64,000 nt of DNA from DASQPR01 sp963836785 (GCA_963836785.1 CAWIKW010000006.1:124001-188000); one strand, 5' to 3'; counted from the stretch's first letter, positions 1 to 8,194 are shown. The notes: generated from the letters alone by a model not told the origin. Program-made: numbers and translations.

Positions 1-538
1 CGGCCCAGCCGGTGACCGCGGACGAGCCGTCGAGGGTGCCACCGACCACGGCGAGATCGAGTGTCTCGTCGGTGAGGCCGACGACCTCACGCCATTGAGT
101 CGTGATGTGCCGCCGGAGCCGGGCGCCATCGGGATGCGCGACGGTGGCGAGGTAGAAGGGACGGGCGGCCGGCGCACGCCAGTCGACCAGCAGCGGCTCC
201 TCCGCGGCCAGTGGCGTGTCCGACTCGGTCAACGCGTCGGCGTCGGCTCGATCGACGGTATCGATAGTGTCATGAATGCCAATGCGGCCGATGTGACGCG
301 ACGATCCGTCGGTGAAATCGAGCCGGCCGAAGCAAAGGCCATTCTCGACCGCGTTGTATTGCGCGATCTGGTCGACGTACATGGCACTGGTGGCATCGCG
401 TTGGCTCAGCTGCTGGTGATTCGTGCTGCGCTCGCCGAGCGTGGCCCGTAGGCGCTCGGCCGCCAGTTTGCGCAGGTCATCGAGGCGGCGATAGAGGAGA
501 GACACGTAGACTTGTTCATCGGCGAGGTCGTTTGACAC
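1..538 (-). CDS. HelD-like UvrD/Rep-family helicase, N-terminal part (gene runs off the window)
   Basis: About 179 residues are visible, beginning at a GTG (538) with a GAGGAG ribosome site 6-7 nt upstream. The N-terminus has the pattern of actinobacterial HelD: EQVYVSLLYRRLDDLR, then a coiled stretch of Arg/Leu/Glu, then ENGLCFGRLDF, HIGRIGIHD, LVDWRAPAARPFYLAT and RRHITTQW. In this family the N-terminal arm reaches into RNA polymerase, and the helicase motifs follow; those lie outside the window. The family recycles stalled polymerase and can confer rifampicin tolerance. Assignment rests on these N-terminal motifs only. The gene is divergent from the kinase gene at 766, and a perfect palindrome lies between them. 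Confidence 0.85.
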   Translation of the reverse strand, partial: MSNDLADEQVYVSLLYRRLDDLRKLAAERLRATLGERSTNHQQLSQRDATSAMYVDQIAQYNAVENGLCFGRLDFTDGSSRHIGRIGIHDTIDTVDRADADALTESDTPLAAEEPLLVDWRAPAARPFYLATVAHPDGARLRRHITTQWREVVGLTDETLDLAVVGGTLDGSSAVTGWA

Positions 539-609
539 GCATGCTCCTCGTGCGTTAATATTCACTTGCGGAACGATGGTTACTTCCATTTCCCTGCGGG
601 CACGTCACG

Positions 610-632
610 AGCGACCAGGTTACCTGGTCGCT
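610..632. promoter_or_regulatory. Perfect 11-bp palindrome in divergent intergenic region (candidate operator)
   Basis: Arms AGCGACCAGGT and ACCTGGTCGCT are separated by a single base. It lies 72 nt upstream of the helD-like start and about 133 nt upstream of the kinase start. A one-base centre suits a dimeric repressor site better than a hairpin. The T-rich ATTTCTTT to its right would also fit a terminator, but no gene on the plus strand ends into it inside the window. Confidence 0.5.
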
Positions 633-722
633 ATTTCTTTGCCTATAGGTCTCCGCGCCATTTGCCAGCGATGGATTTCGCACCATCGTTCAAACTCGAC
701 GTCGAATGGCGCCGCGGCGTCG

Positions 723-764
723 GACCGAATTGGCAGGCCATCATGACCGAATTGGCAGGCCATC
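723..764. repeat. 22-bp tandem duplication upstream of the APH-type kinase
   Basis: The 20-mer GACCGAATTGGCAGGCCATC occurs at 723 and again at 745, a period of 22 bp. The second copy creates ATG at 743, opening an 8-codon ORF (MTELAGHP, 743-769) whose TGA overlaps the kinase ATG at 766 as ATGA. Confidence 0.8.
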
Positions 765-765
765 C

Positions 766-1530
766 ATGACCGACCAGCCACCGGGCGACGGTGAGACGCC
801 GCTGGTCGGCAACGTCACCGCCGGCATCGTCCGGGTCGGCGACACCGTACGGCGACCGGTCGGTCCGTGGACCGACAGCGTCGAGACGCTGTTGCGGCAT
901 CTGCGCGACGTCGGGTTCACCGGCGCACCACTGCCTCTCGGCCGCGATGCGCGTGGCCGCCAGGTCCTCGAATACGTGCCGGGCGAGGTCGGACCCGAGG
1001 CGGGCACGTACGAGATCGGTGACGTCGCGTCGATCGGCGCATTCGTCCGCCGGTTGCATGACGCAATGGCATCCTTCGACCCGCCGCCCGATGCCACGTG
1101 GAACGTGCTGATCCCGGCCGATCGCGTGGAGGGCATCTGGCACCATGACGTCGCGCCGTGGAATCTCGTCCGCTCCGCCCGCGGCTGGGTCCTCATCGAC
1201 TGGGACGCCTGCGGCCCGGGTTCGCGGCTGTGGGATTTCGCGTACGCCGCGCAGGCGATGGCCGGGCTGAACGCCACTCGCCCGGTGCACGAATCGGCCC
1301 AGCGGCTGCGCGCGTTCGTCGACGCGTACGAACTTCCCGCCGGCGAGCGGCCGGCACTCGCACCGATGCTCGGTCGGCGGGCCCGGGCGATGTACGGCAT
1401 GCTGCGCGACGCGGCCGACACCGGTCGAGATCCGTGGGCTCGGATATATCGCACCGACGGGTCGTACTGGCTGGCGACCGCCGACTACCTCGACGCGAAC
1501 GTCGATGCGTGGGACGCGGCTCTGCGTTAG
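766..1530 (+). CDS. Aminoglycoside phosphotransferase (APH)-family kinase
   Basis: 254 residues from ATG 766 (MTDQPPGDGE). The kinase-like fold signature is clear: a catalytic HHDVAPWNLV loop (H127, D128, N133) and the metal-binding LIDWD segment (D145, D147). Together these give the APH/choline-kinase catalytic pair. The substrate cannot be read from the sequence; many actinobacterial members phosphorylate small metabolites rather than antibiotics. No good ribosome site precedes the ATG. The stop of an 8-codon upstream ORF overlaps it, which would allow translational coupling. An upstream in-frame start at 706 is possible, but that N-terminus looks random. The last codons overlap the candidate promoter of the metS leader. 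Confidence 0.8.
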   Translation: MTDQPPGDGETPLVGNVTAGIVRVGDTVRRPVGPWTDSVETLLRHLRDVGFTGAPLPLGRDARGRQVLEYVPGEVGPEAGTYEIGDVASIGAFVRRLHDAMASFDPPPDATWNVLIPADRVEGIWHHDVAPWNLVRSARGWVLIDWDACGPGSRLWDFAYAAQAMAGLNATRPVHESAQRLRAFVDAYELPAGERPALAPMLGRRARAMYGMLRDAADTGRDPWARIYRTDGSYWLATADYLDANVDAWDAALR

Positions 1531-1533
1531 GCT
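1528..1533 (+). promoter_or_regulatory. -10 element TAGGCT for the metS leader transcript
   Basis: TAGGCT ends 7 nt before the ATG at 1541. This is the spacing seen throughout this window for leaderless starts. The element sits at the 3' end of the kinase gene. Confidence 0.55.
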
Positions 1534-1540
1534 CGCCGTC

Positions 1541-1600
1541 ATGACGCCCGCGTTCGCCGCCCACCGCGGCCAGATGATGCCCCGGGTCCGGGGCCGCTGA
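1541..1600 (+). CDS. Putative 19-residue leader peptide with tandem Met codons
   Basis: The short ORF encodes M-T-P-A-F-A-A-H-R-G-Q-M-M-P-R-V-R-G-R. Codons 12 and 13 are ATGATG (1574-1579). It starts at the predicted transcription start and is followed after 17 nt by a strong terminator hairpin and then by a methionyl-tRNA synthetase gene. Leader peptides with tandem cognate codons ahead of tRNA-synthetase genes are known in bacteria, so a role in sensing Met-tRNA charging is the natural inference. It is not proven, and the ORF could be chance. Confidence 0.5.
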   Translation: MTPAFAAHRGQMMPRVRGR

Positions 1601-1617
1601 CGCGCGCGTAGATCGCG

Positions 1618-1650
1618 AACGAGTCCCGCCAGTTCCGGGGCTCGTTTTTT
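1618..1650 (+). terminator. Rho-independent terminator/attenuator upstream of metS
   Basis: The 10-bp stem (1618-1627 with 1637-1646, one G-U pair) and 9-nt loop are followed by TTTTTT. The right arm contains TCCGGGGC (1634-1641), repeated exactly at 1587-1594. GCCCCGG at 1579-1585 could therefore pair with either copy, giving alternative folds. It could instead simply terminate the upstream kinase transcript. Confidence 0.75.
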
Positions 1651-1708
1651 GTTGCGCGGCATCGAGCGTGGCAACGGCCCCGGCCTTCCGAAGTGTCCGG
1701 AGGCACCG

Positions 1709-3233
1709 ATGACCACGTTCCTGTCCACCACGATCCCGTACGTCAACGCGGCGCCGCATATCGGTTTCGCGCTGGAAGCCGTACAGGCGGATGTCCTGGC
1801 CCGCCACCGGCGGCAGCGCGGCGAACCCGTACGACTGCTGTCCGGCACCGACGACAACTCGCTCAAGAACGTGCTGGCCGCCGAGGCCGCCGGCGTCGAC
1901 GTGGGCGCCTTCGTCGACGCGAACGCCGGCCGATTCGCCGCCCTGGCCGGTCCGCTGTCGCTCACGTACGACGACTTCATCCGGACCAGCCGCGACCCGC
2001 GCCATCGCATCGGCGTCGAGGCGCTCTGGCGTGCCTGCGCGACCGCGGGCGACCTGTATCAAGCGACGTACGACGGCCTCTACTGCGTCGGCTGCGAGCA
2101 TTACCTCACGCCGGACGAACTCGATCCGGCCGGCGACTGCCCGGACCACGGCGTGCCGCCGCAGCACATCGCCGAACGCAACTGGTTCTTCCGCCTGGCC
2201 CGGTATGCCGACCGGATCGAAGCCGCGATCGAGTCCGGCGAATTGCGCATCACCCCGCCGGCGCGCCGCAACGAGGTGCTCGCTTTCATCCGGGGCGGGC
2301 TGCGCGACTTCTCCATTTCGCGATCCCAGGCGCGGGCGCGCGGCTGGGGCATTCCGGTGCCCGGCGATCCGGATCAGGTGATCTACGTCTGGTGGGACGC
2401 GCTGGGCAACTACGTCACGAGTCTCGGCTTCGGTGCACGAGATTCGTCCGCGTTCGACCGCTGGTGGACGCACGCCGACCGGCGGATCCACGTGGTGGGC
2501 AAGGGCGTCCTCAGGTTCCACGCCGTCTACTGGCCGGCGCTGTTGCTGTCGGCCGGATTAGCCCTGCCGACCGACATCCACGTCCACGACTACCTCACGG
2601 TAGATGGCCGGAAGATCAGCAAATCCGCGGGTACGGGCGTCGACCCGGTGGCCGTGGCCGACAGGTACGGCGCGGACGCGGTGCGCTGGTGGCTCGTCCG
2701 CGAGGTGCCACGCGTCGGTGACGCCGACTTCACGGTCGAGCGGCTCGAGGCACGCGCCCGCGAGGATCTCACCGGCGGCTTCGGTAACGTCGTCAACCGC
2801 GTGGTCACGATGATCCACCGGTTCCGCGACGGCATCGCACCGAGCGTTTCGGCCGCCGCGCCGTCCCCGATCCCGGATGAGGTCAAGGATCTCGTGGCCG
2901 CCTACGAGCGCGCGCCCGGCACGATCGACGCGGCGCTCGCCGACGCCGACTTCCGTACCGCCGCCGGCGCACTGACCGACATCGTCGGCGCCGCCAACCG
3001 GTGCATCGAGGCCACCACGCCGTGGGCGCTCGCCGCGGCAGCGCGAAACGGTGACCGCGAAGCATCGGATCGACTCGATGCCGTGCTCGGCGTGCTGCTA
3101 CAGCGCGTGCCGGGTTCTCGGCCGCGAACTGACCCCGTTTCTGCCGGACGCGGCCGCCCGGATCGTTACCGCCTGCGCGGGCGCGCGGTTGCCCGTACCC
3201 GTAAAGGTTTTCGATCCTCGCGCGGCCGGGTGA
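1709..3233 (+). CDS. metS: Methionyl-tRNA synthetase, frameshifted near the C-terminus
   Basis: Class I tRNA synthetase that charges tRNA-Met. The start ATG (1709) has a CCGGAGG site 5 nt upstream. PHIGF (HIGH-type) lies at residues 16-20 and the KMSKS-type loop is RKISKS. Knuckle cysteines (YCVGCEHY, CPDH) and DQVIYVWWDALGNY support MetRS. The sequence most resembles the shorter second MetRS copies seen in streptomycetes, so this may be a paralogue rather than the only MetRS. After GVLLQ the frame breaks. One extra base near 3104 moves the conserved ending CRVLGRELTPFLPDAAARI into the +1 frame, which stops at 3233 after about 507 residues. Without correction the ORF runs to 3271, overlaps convergent corA and ends in low-quality sequence. 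Upstream lies a Met-Met leader and terminator. Confidence 0.85.
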
Positions 3234-3237
3234 CCGG

Positions 3238-4212
3238 TCAGAGCCAGCCCTTGCGGCGGAAGACGATGTAAAGCATCACGGCGATACCGACCGTGACGGC
3301 GGACGACGCCCAGAATCCCCAGGGCTGGCCGAATCCCGGATACGGCACGTTCTGACCGTAGAAGCCGGTGATCGCGGTCGGTACGGCGATGATCGCGGCC
3401 CAGCTGGTGACCTGCTTCATCACGACGTTGAGGCGATTGCCGCGCACCGTCAGATGCGTCTCGTAGATATTGCCGATGAGGTCGCGCAGCGAATCGGTCC
3501 ACTCACCGGCGCGCAGGACGTGGTCATAGACGTCCTGGAAATAGGGCATCGTGTCCGGGTCGATCACGTGCAGGTCGCGCCGCATGAGGGTGTTCACGAC
3601 TTCGCGCATCGGGGTCACGACGCGACGCAGCATCACCAGCGACTTGCGCAGCTCGTACGTGCGACGCTGCATAGTCGAGTCCTTGATGACGTCCGAGAAC
3701 AGCGTTTCCTCGAGTGCTTCCATGTCCGAGTCGAGGCGCTGGATCGTGGTGAACTGCGTGTCGACGATGTGGTCCAACAAGCCGTGCAGCAGGAATGCGA
3801 CCCCGCTCTTGGACAGCGCGGCATCGGCGTTGTCCCAGCGGGACATCACTTCCTTGATATCGAAACCGTCCGTTTTCCGTACCGTGACGAGAGCCCGGGG
3901 CAGGATGAAAGCCGCCACCTCATCGGTCTGCAACGCGCCGGTGGCGTCGTCGAGTGACGTCGAGTACGCCGTCAGGAACAGGTGCGTCGCGTAGTGGTCG
4001 AGCTTCGGACGCTCGTGTGGGTGGGTGGCGTCCTCCACGGCGAGCGGGTGCAGGCCGAGCTCCTCGCTGATCGCCGCAAGATCCTCTTCGCTCGGCTCGC
4101 ACAGATCGAACCAGACGACGGTGTCCTCTTCGGCCAGGTGGTCCGACACCTTCTCGACCGGGAAACCCTCGTCGATCAGGTCGCCGTTGCGGTAACAGCG
4201 GGTCAACGCCAT
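3238..4212 (-). CDS. corA: CorA-family magnesium/divalent metal channel
   Basis: 324 residues: a long acidic, helical cytoplasmic N-terminal domain, then two C-terminal membrane helices (AAIIAVPTAITGFY... and WASSAVTVGIAVMLYIVF) and a basic RRKGWL tail. This is the CorA layout, forming a pentameric channel in the cytoplasmic membrane. The usual GMN selectivity signature between the helices reads YGQNVPYPG, that is G-Q-N. A TAGGCT element ends 7 nt before the ATG, supporting a leaderless start. The gene converges on metS with 4 nt between the corrected metS stop and the corA stop. Confidence 0.88.
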   Translation of the reverse strand: MALTRCYRNGDLIDEGFPVEKVSDHLAEEDTVVWFDLCEPSEEDLAAISEELGLHPLAVEDATHPHERPKLDHYATHLFLTAYSTSLDDATGALQTDEVAAFILPRALVTVRKTDGFDIKEVMSRWDNADAALSKSGVAFLLHGLLDHIVDTQFTTIQRLDSDMEALEETLFSDVIKDSTMQRRTYELRKSLVMLRRVVTPMREVVNTLMRRDLHVIDPDTMPYFQDVYDHVLRAGEWTDSLRDLIGNIYETHLTVRGNRLNVVMKQVTSWAAIIAVPTAITGFYGQNVPYPGFGQPWGFWASSAVTVGIAVMLYIVFRRKGWL

Positions 4213-4219
4213 ACCGAAC

Positions 4220-4225
4220 AGCCTA
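4220..4225 (-). promoter_or_regulatory. -10 element TAGGCT of leaderless corA transcript
   Basis: Read on the minus strand, TAGGCT is followed by 7 nt and the ATG at 4212. No ribosome site is seen. Confidence 0.55.
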
Positions 4226-4230
4226 TGCGG

Positions 4231-4812
4231 TCACACCACGTCCAGCGGGCGACGGTCGCCGGGCGGCAGCTGTGTGTGGATCCGGTCACCGGTCTGTACG
4301 GCGCCGCCGGCCAGCACCACAGCCATGACCCCGGCGCGCCGAATGAGGGTGCCGTCGGAGTCGCGGGCCAGCACCTGTTTCAGCAGACCATCGGCGAAGC
4401 CGTCGATCTGGCGACACGGATTGCGTAGGCCGGTCACCTCGACAACCGCCGACGCTCCGATCGACAGACGCGTGCCGGTCGGCAGGCCGAGCAGGTCGAT
4501 GCCGGCGGTGGTGACGTTCTCGCCGAGATCGCCGGCGCGGACCGCGAACCCGACCCGGTCCAGTTCGGCGAACAGCTCGCTGGCGACCAAATGAACCTGG
4601 CGCAGGTTCGGCTGGGTCGGATCGCGCCGGACCCGGGACAGGTGCTGGACGGTCACGCCGGCGTGCGCATCACCCACGATGCCGAGCCCGGCGACCAGCA
4701 TGATCGATGGCTGTACGGGCTTCGAGAAGCGATGGGCCGAGTCGCTCGCGACGGCGACCACGACAGCATCGTCAGGTCCATCGGTCCCGCCGTGCGTGCG
4801 GTCTGGTGTCAT
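4231..4812 (-). CDS. MOSC-domain protein
   Basis: About 193 residues. LGENVTTAGIDLLGLPTGTRLSIG, VVEVTGLRNPCRQI and the conserved cysteine in RNPC match the MOSC (molybdenum cofactor sulfurase C-terminal) fold, in which the cysteine handles the Moco/sulfur ligand. Stand-alone MOSC proteins include YiiM-type reductase components; the partner is unknown here. Two starts are possible. ATG 4812 has GGAGG 10 nt upstream. ATG 4821 has GGAGG only 1 nt upstream, so 4812 is preferred. A gap of 18 nt separates it from corA on the same strand. Confidence 0.8.
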   Translation of the reverse strand: MTPDRTHGGTDGPDDAVVVAVASDSAHRFSKPVQPSIMLVAGLGIVGDAHAGVTVQHLSRVRRDPTQPNLRQVHLVASELFAELDRVGFAVRAGDLGENVTTAGIDLLGLPTGTRLSIGASAVVEVTGLRNPCRQIDGFADGLLKQVLARDSDGTLIRRAGVMAVVLAGGAVQTGDRIHTQLPPGDRRPLDVV

Positions 4813-4943
4813 GGCGTCCATGCCTCCGCCGATCGGTGCTGCCCGGCGACGTTGCCTGGTCCTATGTGCCCGCTGTGTGTCCTGACCCGTTGTCTGTCAC
4901 GACGAGTCCGTATCTCAGGTTAGTCGAGTCGCCGGCGCGGGTC

Positions 4944-4991
4944 TGGCGGCGGCGCGGTGTGGTGGCGGCGGCGCGGTGTGGTGGCGGCGCC
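4944..4991. repeat. 19-bp GC-rich tandem repeat, about 2.5 copies
   Basis: The unit TGGCGGCGGCGCGGTGTGG starts at 4944, recurs at 4963 and begins again at 4982. It lies in the 188-nt intergenic space between the MOSC start and the end of the next membrane-protein gene. No function is evident; it may reflect slippage. Confidence 0.75.
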
Positions 4992-5009
4992 GGCAGACCG
5001 TCGGCGACG

Positions 5010-7067
5010 TCAGCACTGCACGCCCTTGAACCCGGCGTCGAGAACCTTCGTGTCGTCCACGGTGGCCTTGCCAGATCGATGGGTGGTCACAACGACCGGC
5101 AATGACGAGCTCTCGATAAGTTCCCGGTAGCGCGTAGCGTCGGTGCCGCGGGTGATCGAGATCTTGGTGCACGCGGTCGGGGCCGGTTTGGTCTGGTTGT
5201 AGATGTTCAGCCGTACGTTGACGGTGAACGTGACGAGCGCGCCGCCCCCAGCGAGCGGCACAGCACCCTCGGTCGCGCCGCCCGCATCGGTGAAGTTCCA
5301 GGTAGCGAAGATGCGGGGGTCGCCAAAGTTGGTGCCGCTGTTGGGTGCGTTCGTTACCAGGAACGAATCCTTCGACGTTGCGGGCGGCGTGGCAAACGTG
5401 CTGTTCGGCACGAGCTTGCCCGCCTTGTTCACCTGCTGCAGATAGGCGATGTAGTCCGCGGCGTAGGTGGTTGCGGTCGGCCCAGTGAGCGCCGGCAGCG
5501 AACCGTCCGGGCCGAACGCCGGATGCGGGACGCCGGTGGCCAAGCTGTCGTAGCGCAGATCCGCGACCGTCCAGCCGGCCGCCGTAGTGGCGCGGCGATA
5601 GCGCAGGTAGACGTACTCCGTGCCGCCGCCGGTGACGGACGCCTGCGCGGTCGCGACGAACATCGAGGCGCCGGCCGCGACCGGCACGCCGACCGTGACG
5701 TGACGCAGTGGCCCCTTGGCCAACTTCGGCGTCGTGGCGAGACCCTGCGCCATCGGCTGGGCCGGCTGATCGATGTGGGTGGTGTCGCCGGCCAACAGCG
5801 CGTCCCAGGTTTCCGCGACGATGACGGCGGCCGCCGCCGGGTTGATCGCAACGTCGGTCGAGATGGGCCGCGGACGGCTGGCCACGATCGCGCCGGCGAC
5901 GCCGGCACAGATGGCGGCGGCCGCGACCGCGGCGAGCACCCGAGTCGCTCGGCCCGACCGAGATCGCGACGGAACCGCGGCCGGAGCGTCGTCGGCCGAT
6001 GGCGGCACGGAGGCCGGTTCGGTGGCGGTTCCGCCGCCGGGCGCGGGTCCAGCCGAAGTCGATGTGCCAGCGAGCGTCGTGGCGTCGCCGGGCTCCAGCG
6101 TCGACACCGGCGACACGGGCGAGGCTGGCGACGCAGGGGACGCGGGGGACGCGGGCGACGCCCCGACCGGGACATGCATCTGTGGCGGCACGCCTATCGC
6201 GTCATCGAGGTCTACGCCCGCCGAAGCGGCCATCGTCCGGACGCCGGCCGGGTCGCTGGGCTGCGCACGACGGGTCCACGGCAGCGCTAGCGCAACCACG
6301 AGTCCGACCACCGGCGCGACGAGTACGCCATGCCCGTACGGGTCGAGCCGGCCCGACTCGTACAGCACGGCGGACAGGCCCGCACCGGCGAGCACGCCGA
6401 ACGGAATGGCCGCGAAGGTCGACGCGACACGCGACCGACCCCGACCGACGAACAGCAGCAGGAATCCGCAGATGACGAGCAGCGCCGCGCCGATGCGGCC
6501 GACCTGGGTGCCAAGCGGGCCGTGCCCGGTCGTCATGGTGATCGCGACTCGGCAATTGGCTACGTCGGCACCGATGCCGATATTTCGCGTCCAACTCTGT
6601 GCGGACGGCAGTTTGCCGCTGACCCACCGGTGCCCGGTCGCCGCGCCGGCCGACGACCAGGTGTGGACGCCGGCGACCGTGAGCTGTTCCCGGTATGTCG
6701 TCGACGGCTGCTCGTGGTCGATGACGAGGACCGCGACCCGACCGGCCGGGACCGTCCACACGCCGCCCGGAGCCAATGCCGTGCCATCGATCTGGAACGC
6801 GGTCTGCTTCCCGAGCTGTGCCACGAGCTTGTCGAGCGAGACATCGTCCCGCGCGGAGTATCCGGTGACCGCACATGTCGCGTTGGTCGACGCCGGCCCG
6901 GTCGACGCCGGTCCGGTCGGCGCGGGAGTGCTCGGCGCCGCGGCCACCGGCGCGGGCATGAACCCTCCGATGGAGAACCAGCCGATCGTGGCGAGCACAC
7001 CGGCGGCAAGGACCCGCCGCATGGTTCCGCGTCGGCCGCGGCGGTGCTCATCCAGGTTCGGCGACAT
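5010..7067 (-). CDS. Large exported/membrane-anchored protein of unknown function
   Basis: 685 residues from ATG 7067, chosen because AAAGGA lies about 8 nt upstream; a longer ORF begins at 7106. The order of parts is: an N-terminal membrane segment (RRVLAAGVLATIGWFSIGGFM), an extracytoplasmic region with CAVTGYSARDD, three hydrophobic segments (IGAALLVICGFLLLFVG, the VLAGAGLSAVLYE region, VLVAPVVGLVVALALPW), a low-complexity Ser/Pro/Ala linker with PAS repeats, another membrane helix (VLAAVAAAAICAGVAGAIVA), and a long C-terminal domain with YVYLRYRRA, LTGPTATTYAADYIAYLQQVNK and NVRLNIYNQTKPAPTACTKISI. It ends with a Cys. I do not recognise either soluble domain. The N-terminal half looks like a cell-envelope module fused to a second secreted domain of the type seen in transporter-associated proteins. 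Confidence 0.7.
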   Translation of the reverse strand: MSPNLDEHRRGRRGTMRRVLAAGVLATIGWFSIGGFMPAPVAAAPSTPAPTGPASTGPASTNATCAVTGYSARDDVSLDKLVAQLGKQTAFQIDGTALAPGGVWTVPAGRVAVLVIDHEQPSTTYREQLTVAGVHTWSSAGAATGHRWVSGKLPSAQSWTRNIGIGADVANCRVAITMTTGHGPLGTQVGRIGAALLVICGFLLLFVGRGRSRVASTFAAIPFGVLAGAGLSAVLYESGRLDPYGHGVLVAPVVGLVVALALPWTRRAQPSDPAGVRTMAASAGVDLDDAIGVPPQMHVPVGASPASPASPASPASPVSPVSTLEPGDATTLAGTSTSAGPAPGGGTATEPASVPPSADDAPAAVPSRSRSGRATRVLAAVAAAAICAGVAGAIVASRPRPISTDVAINPAAAAVIVAETWDALLAGDTTHIDQPAQPMAQGLATTPKLAKGPLRHVTVGVPVAAGASMFVATAQASVTGGGTEYVYLRYRRATTAAGWTVADLRYDSLATGVPHPAFGPDGSLPALTGPTATTYAADYIAYLQQVNKAGKLVPNSTFATPPATSKDSFLVTNAPNSGTNFGDPRIFATWNFTDAGGATEGAVPLAGGGALVTFTVNVRLNIYNQTKPAPTACTKISITRGTDATRYRELIESSSLPVVVTTHRSGKATVDDTKVLDAGFKGVQC

Positions 7068-7187
7068 CGATGAAGTCCTTTCCAGCGGCGAGCAGAACCC
7101 GGCCAACCTACGGCACCGGCTTCGCCGCTGTCTGCCCCGTGTCCGTCCCTTGTGGATAACCGGCGGCGCGCATCACCGGCCTGGAGT

Positions 7188-7193
7188 TAAGGT
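7188..7193 (+). promoter_or_regulatory. -10 element TAAGGT of leaderless GNAT transcript
   Basis: TAAGGT is followed by 7 nt and ATG 7201. This supports 7201 as the true start of the GNAT gene. Confidence 0.5.
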
Positions 7194-7200
7194 CGCCCGC

Positions 7201-8171
7201 ATGTCCGTGGATATCGATCTGTTGGCCACCGACGACATCGACGCGTGGTGCGCGATCATGGCCGACGGCAGATCACGGGAGTCGGGATCGACCGTCGACC
7301 CCAGTGCTCTTGCTGCCGCCATGGTCGATGGCGACACGTCGACCGAGGACGTCTTGCGCCTCTCCGCGCGACGCGGCGGGCTCGTGGTGGGCGTGGCCGA
7401 CTGCCGCGTGCAGCCGGGTGGCGCGTTCCTGCGGGTGTACGTGACCGAGCCGCACCGACGTGCCGGTCTCGGGCGGAACTTCTCGACGCCTCGGTGGCGT
7501 GGTCCCGGGCCGCGGGCGCCACGCGCTTGACCGCGACGGTGGTCGCCGGCGGTCCCGGTGATGCGTTCGCGGCGACCGTCGGCGCGCGTACGGTGGTCCG
7601 GCTCGTGACACTCGAGCGCACCCTCGATGTGCCGGCGCCACGCGTGCCGTTGCCGTCGGGCCTGCGTCCCGTGTCGTGGACGGCCCATTGCCCGGATGCG
7701 TTGCTGCCCTCCTACGCCGACCTCAAGAGCCGGGTCGCCGACGCGCCCGACGCGCATCTGCAGCTCGATCGTCCGGAGTGGACGCCGGCGGATGTACGGG
7801 CGTGGGAGCTCCGATACGGCCGCGATCTCCTCGTCTGCGGCGCGACCGACGAGGCGGCCGGCGTACTGCGCGGGTTCACCGAGGTCGTCGCGTCCGATGC
7901 CGGCACCGTCGACCAGATCGACACCGCCGTCGACCGGGCATGGCGCGGCCGTGGCCTCGGCACATGGCTCAAGGCGACGATGGTCGACCGGCTGCGTCAC
8001 GAGCGGACGACCGGCGACGACCCGCCACTTGACCGGATCATCTCGACGATCAATGAGCGCAACGCGCCGATGCGCCTGGCCAGCGAGCGCGTCGGCTACC
8101 GGGTCGCGTGGCGACGACGGCTCGTCACGCTCGATCTGGACGAGACGGAATCCGGCGCTACTGTCCGGTAA
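7201..8171 (+). pseudogene. Tandem GNAT N-acetyltransferase, interrupted by a frameshift
   Basis: The first half reads MSVDIDLLATDDIDAW to LRVYVTEPHRRAGLGRN, a complete GNAT acetyl-CoA loop (RRAGLG). The frame then breaks near 7475-7477. The conserved continuation LLDASVAWSRAAGATRL is in another frame and runs to 8171, with a second GNAT acetyl-CoA motif (RAWRGRGLGTWLK). Restoring one missing G in the GGGCGGAAC stretch gives one 323-residue protein with two GNAT domains, a layout shared with MshD-like and other actinobacterial acyltransferases. The acceptor is unknown. It is either a sequencing error or a recently broken gene; both halves otherwise look well preserved. Confidence 0.75.
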
Positions 8172-8194
8172 CTTGAGGTGGCAAACTGAGGCGT

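Noticed and set aside
95..451. Open frame on the plus strand at the left edge
   Set aside because: It lies inside the HelD-like coding region on the opposite strand and lacks family features.
643..2010. Long minus-strand frame across the kinase and metS
   Set aside because: Arg/Pro/Ser-rich composition typical of an antisense shadow in GC-rich DNA; the plus-strand genes have clear motifs.
4944..4991. Tandem repeat considered as an origin or attachment site
   Set aside because: No integrase, partner repeat or DnaA-like boxes nearby.
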